A stretch of 5,209 nt of DNA from AP-16 sp036395835 (GCA_036395835.1 DASWCW010000193.1:1-5209), one strand, 5' to 3'; shown: positions 1 through 5,209, counted from the stretch's first letter. Numbers and translations: made by a program. Notes: generated by a model from the letters alone, not told the origin.

Positions 1-418
1 CGGCAAGCACCCGCCGAAATCCCCGCGAGAGCTCGCAGACGATGGCGCGGGCAAACGCCGCATCGGCGTCGAAGGCGTTGCGCACCGCATCCGCCCGCAT
101 CGCCAGGACCCGCGAGCGCTTCAAGGTCCGCGCCGAGGCGACGTACGGCATGCCGGCCACGACCGCCGGCAGCAGGAAAACGCTGACCGGGCGCAGAATT
201 GTGATCGTGGTCTCTTGCTCATTGGTCCGCGCGAAAAGCTCGACCGAGCCTTCCAACAGGATGTGCAGAAACTCCGCCTGCTCGCCTTCCTCGGCCAGAA
301 GCGTGCGCGAATCCACGCGCTGCACGACGGCAGCCCCGATCAGAGCCCGCAAATGCTCCTCTGCAACCTCGGCGAACAGCCGGATGGAGCGGATTTCCTC
401 GGTATCAAACCCTTCCAT
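1..418 (-). CDS. Crp/Fnr-family transcriptional regulator, N-terminal part (3' end outside window)
   Basis: The first 139 residues are visible; the C-terminal helix-turn-helix lies beyond the left edge. Residues about 13-115 look like the cyclic-nucleotide-binding-type beta-roll of Crp/Fnr proteins, with the conserved turn in EFLHILLEGSVELF (residues 49-62) and a PYVASARTL segment (91-99). Residues about 110-139 would be the start of the dimerisation helix. There is no N-terminal cysteine cluster (the only Cys is 128), so it is not an FNR-type [4Fe-4S] sensor; the fold class rather suggests a FixK or DNR/NnrR-like protein. The signal sensed cannot be read from the sequence. The ATG at 418 is the first possible in-frame ATG, because a TAG stop lies at 430-428. 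It has no Shine-Dalgarno sequence. A perfect FNR-type box and an extended -10 sit just upstream. Family confident; subfamily unresolved. Confidence 0.88.
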   Translation of the reverse strand, partial: MEGFDTEEIRSIRLFAEVAEEHLRALIGAAVVQRVDSRTLLAEEGEQAEFLHILLEGSVELFARTNEQETTITILRPVSVFLLPAVVAGMPYVASARTLKRSRVLAMRADAVRNAFDADAAFARAIVCELSRGFRRVLA

Positions 419-424
419 GGAAAG

Positions 425-433
425 ATTCTAACA
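425..433 (-). promoter_or_regulatory. Extended -10 element of the crp/fnr-like gene
   Basis: Read on the minus strand, 433-425 is TGTTAGAAT: a TGn extension followed by TAGAAT, which matches TATAAT at five of six positions. The hexamer (430-425) ends seven bases before 418, so the predicted +1 coincides with the A of the start codon. It lies 28 bases from the centre of the FNR-type box. This is inferred from spacing and consensus. Confidence 0.6.
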
Positions 434-451
434 TGTGTGGGTAGCGGGTCC

Positions 452-465
452 TTGATGAAAATCAA
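452..465 (-). promoter_or_regulatory. FNR/FixK-type binding site (anaerobox) for the crp/fnr-like gene
   Basis: TTGATGAAAATCAA is a perfect TTGAT-N4-ATCAA palindrome, the site bound by FNR, FixK and DNR-type regulators. With +1 at 418 its centre is at -40.5, which is the class II activator position. The site therefore probably activates the leftward regulator gene, either through another Crp/Fnr protein or by autoregulation. Which protein binds cannot be told from the sequence. Confidence 0.8.
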
Positions 466-561
466 TTCTAAGCCCGCCGAGAACCCGTGCAAGTGCATAA
501 ACTGCCATTTGCCCCGAACCAGTGCTCATTTCCCCGAATCGCCTCGACAGTGTTTCGACGG

Positions 562-583
562 CGCCACTGGGCTCCCGGTGGCG
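562..583. repeat. Inverted repeat downstream of bfd
   Basis: The arms CGCCAC (562-567) and GTGGCG (578-583) are perfect complements, and inside them GGG (569-571) can pair with CCC (574-576). This gives a compact GC-rich hairpin in the 173-base stretch between the end of bfd and the FNR-type box at 452. No T-run follows on either strand, so a classical intrinsic terminator is not supported. It may simply end or stall bfd transcripts. The rest of 466-638 shows no convincing gene. Confidence 0.35.
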
Positions 584-638
584 GCCGCGTTCGTGCTCTA
601 ACGCGCCGGCGCCCGGCCCTGTCCCGGTCGGGCCAGAA

Positions 639-854
639 TCAACGGCCTGCGGGATCGCTCCAGGGGCAGCCCGCCGAACAGCACGCCAGCGCGTCGCGCA
701 TGATGCGCTTGATGCTGCGGGAGCACCGGCCGCACTGCGGGCTGCAGCCCAGACCGGAATACACTTCGCCGGAAGTGAGAACCGGAACGCCTGCATCCAT
801 GACGGCGACGCGGATGTCGTCGTCGGTAAGCACGTTGCAGGAGCAGATGATCAT
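639..854 (-). CDS. bfd: Bacterioferritin-associated ferredoxin (Bfd), BFD-like [2Fe-2S] protein
   Basis: The gene encodes 71 residues, close to the usual Bfd size. The protein begins MIICSCNVLTDDDIR, and its four cluster ligands are apparent as Cys4-x-Cys6 and Cys41-x2-Cys44 in GCSPQCGRC. An additional Cys37 precedes them, and further Cys residues lie in the tail (ACCSAGC). In the family, Bfd passes electrons to bacterioferritin so that stored ferric iron is released as ferrous iron in the cytoplasm. The start at 854 is chosen because it has GGAG (863-860) five bases upstream and gives the standard N-terminus. A TTG at 890, with its own purine-rich upstream stretch, would add 12 atypical residues. 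The gene has its own predicted promoter with an FNR-type box, linking iron mobilisation to low oxygen or NO. No bacterioferritin gene is in the window. Confidence 0.92.
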   Translation of the reverse strand: MIICSCNVLTDDDIRVAVMDAGVPVLTSGEVYSGLGCSPQCGRCSRSIKRIMRDALACCSAGCPWSDPAGR

Positions 855-859
855 GATCG

Positions 860-863
860 CTCC
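860..863 (-). promoter_or_regulatory. Ribosome binding site of bfd
   Basis: Minus-strand GGAG lies five bases before the ATG at 854. It decides the start in favour of the MIICSC N-terminus over the TTG at 890. Confidence 0.6.
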
Positions 864-908
864 ACAAACGGGGCCCGCAAACGGTGGCAATTCCTTCCTC
901 GAGTCCTA

Positions 909-914
909 ATCATG
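909..914 (-). promoter_or_regulatory. Candidate -10 element of bfd
   Basis: Minus-strand CATGAT (914-909) matches TATAAT at four of six positions, including the important second and sixth bases. It starts 29.5 bases from the centre of the box at 937-950, the class II spacing. It predicts a +1 near 902 and a leader of roughly 48 bases before the bfd ATG. This is weaker than the -10 of the regulator gene. Confidence 0.4.
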
Positions 915-936
915 GGGAGGGGCGGGCAGGGACGCT

Positions 937-950
937 TTGATGCGGATCAA
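937..950 (-). promoter_or_regulatory. FNR/FixK-type binding site (anaerobox) for bfd
   Basis: TTGATGCGGATCAA is a second perfect TTGAT-N4-ATCAA palindrome. It sits in the 250-base divergent region between bfd and arsC. The better-placed -10 lies on the bfd side. On the arsC side, the position about 30 bases downstream reads GC-rich with no -10-like hexamer. The site is therefore assigned to bfd, although an effect on arsC cannot be excluded. Confidence 0.75.
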
Positions 951-1104
951 TTGCGCTTGCTCGAGGCCGATGCGCGGCCTCAGGAACAATACGTAATCAG
1001 TCCGCGGGGCCGAATTGGGAAGGCCGATCTGGCTAGCGACGCGCCCGATGACGGAACAGGCAGGCGTCACAATAGTGTCATCCGGTCGAAGTAGTGCGAG
1101 ACGC

Positions 1105-1632
1105 ATGCCCGACCGCCCTTACCATGTGCTGTTCCTATGCACCGGCAACTCGGCCCGCTCCATTATGGCCGAGGTGATCCTGAACCGGCTCGGAGCGGGG
1201 AAGTTCAAGGCCTACAGCGCCGGAAGCCATCCCAAGGGCGAGGTCAATCCCTACGCGATCCAAGTCCTGGAGGCCCTGGGCTACGAGACCGCGGGCCTGC
1301 GCTCGAAGTCGTGGGAGGAATTCGCCGAACCGGGCGCACCCGAATTCGATTTCATCTTCACGGTCTGCGATGATGCGGCGGGCGAGACCTGCCCGGTGTG
1401 GCCCGGTAAGCCGATCACCGCACACTGGGGCATTCCCGATCCTGCCGCCGTGAAAGGTTCGCCGACCCAAATCATGCTCGCCTTCAACGATACGTGCCGG
1501 ATGCTCTCTCGCAGAATAGGTGCGTTTGCATCGTTGCCGATCGACAAACTGGATGCGGTCTCGTTGCGGGCCGAACTCCGGAAGATCGGCCGCATGCATG
1601 GCGCGACGCCAAAGGCTCGGGCCGAGACTTGA
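1105..1632 (+). CDS. arsC: Arsenate reductase ArsC, thioredoxin-coupled LMW-phosphatase type
   Basis: The protein has 175 residues. The P-loop CTGNSARS (12-19) carries the nucleophile Cys12 and Arg18 of the CX5R motif shared with low-molecular-weight tyrosine phosphatases. Cys88 (in FTVCDD) and Cys95 (in ETCPVWPG) are seven residues apart, the spacing of the Cys82/Cys89 redox pair of Gram-positive ArsC. WGIPDP (108-113) supplies the likely general acid, Asp112. With all three cysteines present, a reductase cycle rather than simple phosphatase activity is expected: arsenate is reduced to arsenite and the enzyme is regenerated by thioredoxin. The ATG at 1105 is chosen because the P-loop then begins near residue 12, as is usual; ATGs at 1015 and 1048 would add atypical residues. 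The Shine-Dalgarno sequence is weak. The stop overlaps the start of the aquaporin gene, so the two are co-translated. Confidence 0.93.
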   Translation: MPDRPYHVLFLCTGNSARSIMAEVILNRLGAGKFKAYSAGSHPKGEVNPYAIQVLEALGYETAGLRSKSWEEFAEPGAPEFDFIFTVCDDAAGETCPVWPGKPITAHWGIPDPAAVKGSPTQIMLAFNDTCRMLSRRIGAFASLPIDKLDAVSLRAELRKIGRMHGATPKARAET

Positions 1633-2318
1633 CGTCCCACTCGCTCGCCCGACGCGCTACCGCGGAAGGTCTGGGAACGGCCTTCCTGCTCGCCACCGTC
1701 GTCGGATCGGGCGTGATGGCATTCAAATTGGCGGGCGGAAACGACGCGATCGCGCTCCTGTGCAACACGTTGCCTACGGGCGCCATCCTCTGCGTTCTCA
1801 TTCTGACGTTCGGTTCGGTTTCGGGGGCGCACTTCAATCCCGCCGTCAGTCTCGCCTTCGCCATCCGAGGCGAGCTGCCATGGTCGGTGGCTGGCGTCTA
1901 CATCGTAAGCCAATTCGTCGGCGCCATTGCCGGCGTCTGGCTCGCACATTTGATGTTCGAACTGCCGTTGTGGCAGTTCTCGACCACGGTCCGAACGGGG
2001 CCGGGCCAATGGCTGGCCGAAGCCGTTGCGACGTTCGGGCTGCTGCTGACGATCTTCGGGTGCTTGGCGGCGAGGCCGGATGCCATTGCGTATGCGGTCG
2101 GACTCTACATTACGGCGGCTTACTGGTTCACCGCCTCGACTTCCTTTGCCAATCCGGCCGTGACCATCGCCCGATCGCTTTCCAACACCTTCGCGGGGAT
2201 CGCGCCGGAAGGGGCGTCGGCCTTCATCATCGCGCAGCTCGTCGGAATGTTCGCGGCCGTTGGGCTCGCGCATTGGCTCTATCCTTCGCCGCTCGCCGCC
2301 TCTGCGTCTCAGCCGTGA
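1629..2318 (+). CDS. AqpS-like aquaporin/aquaglyceroporin (MIP family), probable arsenite channel
   Basis: The protein has 229 residues and is hydrophobic, with six predicted membrane segments and two half-helix loops carrying NPA boxes: HFNPAVS (NPA at 70-72) and FANPAVT (NPA at 175-177). Usual water channels have Arg directly after the second NPA; here it is Val178, with Thr50 in the first half. This resembles what is known of Sinorhizobium meliloti AqpS, a metalloid channel encoded in an ars operon. The role inferred from the arsC neighbour is passive exit of arsenite made by ArsC across the inner membrane. The start is taken as TTG at 1629-1631, overlapping the arsC TGA (TTGA). It gives the family-like N-terminus TSHSLARRATAEGLGTAF directly before the first membrane segment. 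Upstream ATGs lie deep inside arsC. No other arsenite exporter is visible. Confidence 0.88.
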   Translation: MTSHSLARRATAEGLGTAFLLATVVGSGVMAFKLAGGNDAIALLCNTLPTGAILCVLILTFGSVSGAHFNPAVSLAFAIRGELPWSVAGVYIVSQFVGAIAGVWLAHLMFELPLWQFSTTVRTGPGQWLAEAVATFGLLLTIFGCLAARPDAIAYAVGLYITAAYWFTASTSFANPAVTIARSLSNTFAGIAPEGASAFIIAQLVGMFAAVGLAHWLYPSPLAASASQP

Positions 2319-2578
2319 ACGCAGGGCAGATTCCGGTAGGCGCCTGGGATTTCCGGGTGGACCGAAAGCGCCCATTCCGCTTCCCGGCCGCAGAAGCGAC
2401 GATTCGCGCCCAAGGTCATGAAGCGCGGATCCGTCATCGAGGTCGCACCAGTCACGAATTTGCCGGCGCCCAGATCCGGCCCTGTTGTTGCCGCGATCGA
2501 GCGTCAGGCATCCCCGCAAGGGGGCGACATGCCGCTGCGATCCCCATTGTTCGCGGCGGGTCAGCGAACCTTTGCGCC
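2319..2578. other. Gap between the aquaporin and hydrolase genes; possible small antisense ORF
   Basis: No clear gene, promoter or terminator was recognised in these 260 bases. One minus-strand frame is open from about 2494 to a TGA ending at 2309. It could start at an ATG at 2437 (42 residues) or a GTG at 2455 (48 residues), with a protein-like ending NLPCVHG. It lacks a Shine-Dalgarno sequence and overlaps the aquaporin 3' end by ten bases. I cannot name it and do not call it as a gene. Confidence 0.25.
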
Positions 2579-3592
2579 ATGCTGTCTTGCAGGACCGCCG
2601 TTTCCCGCCGAACCGTGCTGCGCGGGCTGAGCTCGGGCGCTTGTGCGGTCGCGCTCGGCGGCTGCGCCGAATTGGCCGCGACCGGCGCGCGGTTCGACGC
2701 CTCGGGGCTCTCGCTCAACCCGGTGCTCCTGGTCGCGACCACGCGCAAGCCGGTGAATGGCGCGCGCGCCAAACCCTGGTTCGGGCCGGAGCGGGCATCC
2801 GCGATGAGTCTTGCGCGCGCGAAGCTCGCGCCGCCGGCCGAAGGCCGGTTCTCGCTCGCCTCGGTCGGGCTCGACGACTGGCACCTCGATGCGATCGAGC
2901 CGGTGGCCCAGGTCGGCGAACTGATCGCGCCGGCGGCGAGCGGCCGCGACGTCCTGATCTACGTCCACGGCTTCAACCAGACCTTCGAGACGGCGGCGCT
3001 CGACGCCGTGCGGATCTCCGACGGCATTCGCTTCCGCGGCGAGACCATGGTGTTCGCTTGGCCGTCCAAGGCCAAGCTGTTCGATTACGCCTATGACCGC
3101 GAGAGCGCGATGTGGTCGCGCGACGCGTTGCAACAAGTGCTCGAGGGGTTGATGGCGAGCCAGGGCATCGGCCGCATCCATATCGTGGCGCACAGCATCG
3201 GCACCATGGTGACGATGGAGGCGCTGCGCCAGCTCCATGCCGTGCATGGCGATGCGAGTGCTGGCCGGATCGGTGCGTTGGTGCTCGCCTCGCCGGATGT
3301 CGACATGGACGTGTTCTCGTCCTCGGTCGAGCGCATCGGTGCTCTGGCTCCGAACATCATCGTCATCACCGCAACCAACGACCGCGCACTTGCCGTCTCG
3401 CGATGGATCGCGGGCGGGATCACCCGCGTCGGAACCGCCGAGAAGGCTCGGCTGACGAAGCTCGGGCTGCGCGTGGTCGACGCCTCGCAAGAGGGCTGGG
3501 GCATCGTCAACCACGATCTGTTCCTGTCGAACTCCCACGTTCGGCAGGTGATACGCAGCGCGATCGACGGCTACGCGGGGCTAGCGGGCTGA
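2579..3592 (+). CDS. DUF900-type alpha/beta hydrolase with Tat-like lipoprotein signal peptide
   Basis: The protein has 337 residues. The N-terminus has a twin-arginine-like motif SRRTVLRG (9-16), a hydrophobic stretch and a lipobox LGGC with Cys29 as probable lipidation site, so it is likely exported and membrane-anchored. The rest is an alpha/beta hydrolase of the DUF900 (COG4782, esterase/lipase-like) group. IYVHGFNQTF (127-136) is the oxyanion-hole strand. HIVAHSIGTM (201-210) holds the nucleophile Ser206 in an AHSIG elbow. Asp240 in ASPDVDMD (or a nearby Asp) and His312 in VNHDLF complete a plausible triad. The substrate is unknown. The ATG at 2579 is the only start that keeps the signal peptide whole; its Shine-Dalgarno sequence is weak. 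It follows the aquaporin after 260 bases, so it is probably transcribed separately and not part of the arsenic unit. Confidence 0.85.
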   Translation: MLSCRTAVSRRTVLRGLSSGACAVALGGCAELAATGARFDASGLSLNPVLLVATTRKPVNGARAKPWFGPERASAMSLARAKLAPPAEGRFSLASVGLDDWHLDAIEPVAQVGELIAPAASGRDVLIYVHGFNQTFETAALDAVRISDGIRFRGETMVFAWPSKAKLFDYAYDRESAMWSRDALQQVLEGLMASQGIGRIHIVAHSIGTMVTMEALRQLHAVHGDASAGRIGALVLASPDVDMDVFSSSVERIGALAPNIIVITATNDRALAVSRWIAGGITRVGTAEKARLTKLGLRVVDASQEGWGIVNHDLFLSNSHVRQVIRSAIDGYAGLAG

Positions 3593-3600
3593 AAGCCGGC

Positions 3601-3624
3601 AAGCTATAGGACGTCGTATAGTTT
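3601..3624 (+). promoter_or_regulatory. Dyad overlapping a TATAGT -10 element before the ridA-like gene
   Basis: CTATA (3604-3608) and TATAG (3617-3621) are inverted repeats around a central GACGTC palindrome (3610-3615), and flanking AA and TTT also pair. TATAGT (3617-3622) matches the -10 consensus at five of six bases and would give a +1 near 3629, about 27 bases before the start codon. No good -35 is visible 17 bases upstream, which fits an activator-dependent or regulated promoter. It could instead be a weak hairpin after the hydrolase gene. Confidence 0.4.
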
Positions 3625-3655
3625 CTGAACTGAACTCGGCGCCGGGAGCAGAGCG

Positions 3656-4147
3656 ATGTCGCGTCTCACGAACGATCTGCGAATCTGGATTTGCCTGGTG
3701 ACCGCTTGCGCCGCCCTCGGCGTGTTGGGCGCCGGCGACATGGGAATGGCCCAGAGTCCGCGGAAGTCCAAGCTGGCGCCGCCTCAGGTATTTCAGCCCC
3801 CATTTCCCTATTCGCTGGGCATCGTCGCGCAGGGCAAACGCACGATCTATGTCGCAGGGCAGGTTGCTCTCGACGAGAAAGGCGGCCTGGTCGGGAAGGA
3901 CGATCCGGAGGCTCAGGCGCGCCAGGTGTTCGTGAACATGAAGGAGGTGCTGGAAGCTGCCGGCGCCAGCATGGACGACGTGGTGAAGATCACGATGATC
4001 ATCAGGAACGCCGCAGACTTCCCGAAGATCGGCGCAGTTCGCCGGGAGTTTTTCAAGGAGCCTTATCCGGCCAGCACCGCCTTCGTGGCCGCGCTTCTCA
4101 ACCCGGACTGGCTGGTGGAAGTCGAGGCCGTTGCGGTCGTGGATTGA
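3656..4147 (+). CDS. Exported RidA/YjgF/YER057c-family protein lacking the catalytic arginine
   Basis: The protein has 163 residues. It opens with a signal peptide: Arg3 and Arg9, a hydrophobic core at about 10-26, and a possible cleavage after Ala32 (GMA|Q). A Rid domain follows from about residue 50: TIYVAGQVALDEKG (63-76), ARQVFVNMKEVLEAAG (88-103), DDVVKITMIIRNAADFP (107-123) and the C-terminal VEVEAVAVVD. Classical RidA enzymes hydrolyse reactive enamines/imines using an Arg in a PARS/PART motif. Here the matching segment is YPASTAF, so Ser140 replaces that Arg. Such Rid subfamilies are known and their roles are mostly undefined, so imine deaminase activity should not be assumed. GGGAG (3644-3648) lies seven bases before the ATG. 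The gene is convergent with the SRPBCC gene at 4208. Family sure, function open. Confidence 0.9.
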   Translation: MSRLTNDLRIWICLVTACAALGVLGAGDMGMAQSPRKSKLAPPQVFQPPFPYSLGIVAQGKRTIYVAGQVALDEKGGLVGKDDPEAQARQVFVNMKEVLEAAGASMDDVVKITMIIRNAADFPKIGAVRREFFKEPYPASTAFVAALLNPDWLVEVEAVAVVD

Positions 4148-4207
4148 GCGGCTGCCCGACCGTGGAACCAGCCCGGCCGTGACCAGTCGCGAGTCGTCCA
4201 GCCGGTA

Positions 4208-4738
4208 TCAAGCCTTCGCCAAATATGCGGCGAGCTGATCGAGGGTTCCGGTCCAGCCTTGTTGCATGCTCGGATGCGCGGCGGCGAAGGTCGCGCGCTC
4301 GGTCTCGTCCGCATCGAGCGGCGACCAGCGGATGGTGAGCGTCGTGCGGCCGTCCTGCTCGGCGAACCGGAACGTGGACAACATTTCCCGCGGCCAGGTC
4401 GGGCTCATCGGATGCCGGGTGATGTTGCCGGCTTCATCCGAGAAGCAATTGACGAGGACGATGCGCTCCGGGCGGACGATTTCCCAATAGACGAACTTGC
4501 CCCACATCGTGCTGCCGTCGGGCGCCCGCATGCCGTAGTGATAGCTGCCGCCGAGGCGCAGATCCATCTTGGAGGCGATCACCGTGAAGCCTTTCGGTCC
4601 CCACCATTGCTTCATGCGCTCGGGTTCGGTGAACGCCTTCCATAGGTCTTCACGCGGCGCATCGAAGGCGCGGGTGATGACGAACTCCTGGTCCGCGGCG
4701 GTGGCGGCGGCCGTGGTCTTGGTTGCAGCGTTTGCCAT
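4208..4738 (-). CDS. SRPBCC/AHSA1-domain protein
   Basis: The protein has 176 residues. After an Ala/Thr-rich start (1-16), the typical AHSA1-type START-like fold begins with FVITRAFDAPREDLWKAFTE (19-38) and MKQWWGPKGF (42-51). LGGSYHYGMRAPDG (62-75) follows, and the C-terminal helix is GWTGTLDQLAAYLAKA (161-176). Members have a hydrophobic ligand cavity; specific ligands are generally not known and none can be inferred here. The start at 4738 is supported by AAGGGA (4750-4745) six bases upstream and by the fit to the family length; a longer in-frame reading to 5074 would run through the VOC gene in another frame. It follows the VOC gene by 98 bases on the same strand, a pairing often seen for these two families, so an operon is likely. 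It converges with the ridA-like gene. Confidence 0.92.
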   Translation of the reverse strand: MANAATKTTAAATAADQEFVITRAFDAPREDLWKAFTEPERMKQWWGPKGFTVIASKMDLRLGGSYHYGMRAPDGSTMWGKFVYWEIVRPERIVLVNCFSDEAGNITRHPMSPTWPREMLSTFRFAEQDGRTTLTIRWSPLDADETERATFAAAHPSMQQGWTGTLDQLAAYLAKA

Positions 4739-4836
4739 TGCGTATCCCTTTTGTCGGATCGACGGTTTCGGATGAGGAGGATTCGGGCACTCGGCTCCGA
4801 GCGACCTGATGCCTGCGTCTGCGGCAGCGACGCGGT

Positions 4837-5209
4837 CTATGCTTGCTCGTACGCCTGCTTCAAGCCTTCGACATCGAGCTTGTCCATTTGCATGATCGCG
4901 TTGATGACCCGATTGGATTTTTCGGCGTCGGCGCCCTGCAGCATCTTGGGCAGGGCCGAAGGAACGATCTGCCAGGACACGCCGTATTTGTCCTTCACCC
5001 AGCCGCATCTTTGTTTCTCGCCGTCTTGGGAAAGCTTCTCCCACATCACGTCGACTTCCTGCTGCGTCCGGCAATTCACGACGAACGATACGGCCGGCGA
5101 GAAGGTGAACTGCGGGCCGCCGTTGAGCGCGCAGAATTCCTGTCCGTCGAGCTCGAACGTGACGACCATCACCGAGCCCTTCGGCCCCGGCCCCTGTTCG
5201 CCATAGCGG
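4837..5209 (-). CDS. VOC-family protein, PhnB-like (5' end outside window)
   Basis: The last 123 residues are visible; the N-terminus lies beyond the right edge. The reading frame enters as RYGEQGPGPKGSVMVVTFEL and includes DGQEFCALNGGPQFTF, SFVVNC, a QQEVDVMWEKLS helix, and CGWVKDKYGVSWQIVP. These are hallmarks of the PhnB-like/COG3865 branch of the vicinal oxygen chelate (glyoxalase/bleomycin-resistance) fold. It ends in a helical tail, LDVEGLKQAYEQA. Proteins of this branch are widespread and mostly without assigned reactions; annotation as a demethylubiquinone methyltransferase is a historical label and should not be used. GTG (5172) and ATG (5169) occur in frame, but conserved sequence continues upstream of them, so the true start is outside the window. 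It is probably the upstream gene of an operon with the SRPBCC gene. Confidence 0.9.
   Translation of the reverse strand, partial: RYGEQGPGPKGSVMVVTFELDGQEFCALNGGPQFTFSPAVSFVVNCRTQQEVDVMWEKLSQDGEKQRCGWVKDKYGVSWQIVPSALPKMLQGADAEKSNRVINAIMQMDKLDVEGLKQAYEQA

Noticed and set aside
615..634. GGCCC/GGGCC inverted repeat right after the bfd stop, as a terminator
   Set aside because: The stem is only five bases with a ten-base loop and no T-run; easily chance at this GC content.
1066..1082. Imperfect symmetry around CACAATAGTG before arsC as an ArsR operator
   Set aside because: Only three base pairs are symmetric and it does not resemble a known ArsR site closely enough.
906..1106. 66-codon minus-strand frame between arsC and bfd
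   Set aside because: It covers the FNR-type box and promoter region and has no recognisable domain.
1281..2519. A 412-codon open frame on the minus strand antisense to arsC and the aquaporin
   Set aside because: The product is Arg/Gly/Glu-rich with no recognisable domain. It mirrors two well-supported genes, typical of antisense frames in GC-rich DNA.
1520..2578. In-frame upstream extension of the hydrolase through the aquaporin gene
   Set aside because: The extension is Arg/His-rich and lies over the aquaporin in another frame. The signal peptide shows that the real start is 2579.
4148..4207. Bidirectional terminator between the convergent ridA-like and SRPBCC genes
   Set aside because: Only a five-base GGCTG/CAGCC pairing with a long loop was found and no T-run, so not supportable.
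4739..5074. Longer N-terminus for the SRPBCC protein
   Set aside because: It would overlap the clearly coding VOC gene. A good Shine-Dalgarno sequence precedes the ATG at 4738.

Overview
The window is GC-rich, with the gene types and sequence style of an alphaproteobacterium. A Hyphomicrobiales (Bradyrhizobium/Rhodopseudomonas-like) host is my inference from protein resemblance and from the two FNR/FixK-type boxes; no taxonomic marker gene is present.

Left part (1-1104): two genes read leftward. The first is the 5' portion of a Crp/Fnr-family regulator that runs off the left edge. The second is bfd, a bacterioferritin-associated [2Fe-2S] ferredoxin. Each is preceded by a perfect TTGAT-N4-ATCAA box (452-465 and 937-950) with a plausible -10 element at the distance expected for class II activation, so both look controlled by oxygen or NO through an FNR/FixK/DNR-type protein. 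The regulator has no leader that I can see: the predicted +1 falls on the A of its ATG.

Middle part (1105-2318): divergent from bfd is a two-gene arsenic detoxification unit. It consists of arsC (thioredoxin-coupled, LMW-phosphatase-type arsenate reductase with all three redox cysteines) and an AqpS-like aquaporin that starts on a TTG overlapping the arsC stop. Together they suggest arsenate is reduced to arsenite, which leaves by channel. No arsR, arsB or acr3 lies in the window.

Right-middle part (2579-4147): a Tat/lipoprotein-signal alpha/beta hydrolase of the DUF900 type, then a RidA/YjgF-family protein with an export signal and without the catalytic arginine of true RidA. A near-perfect dyad (3601-3624) overlaps a TATAGT element ahead of the ridA-like gene.

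Right end (4208-5209), minus strand: a PhnB-like VOC-fold protein, cut by the right edge, followed by an SRPBCC/AHSA1-domain protein. They are probably one operon, convergent with the ridA-like gene. No mobile elements, tRNA, rRNA or CRISPR arrays were seen. There is no gene-free stretch longer than 300 bases.
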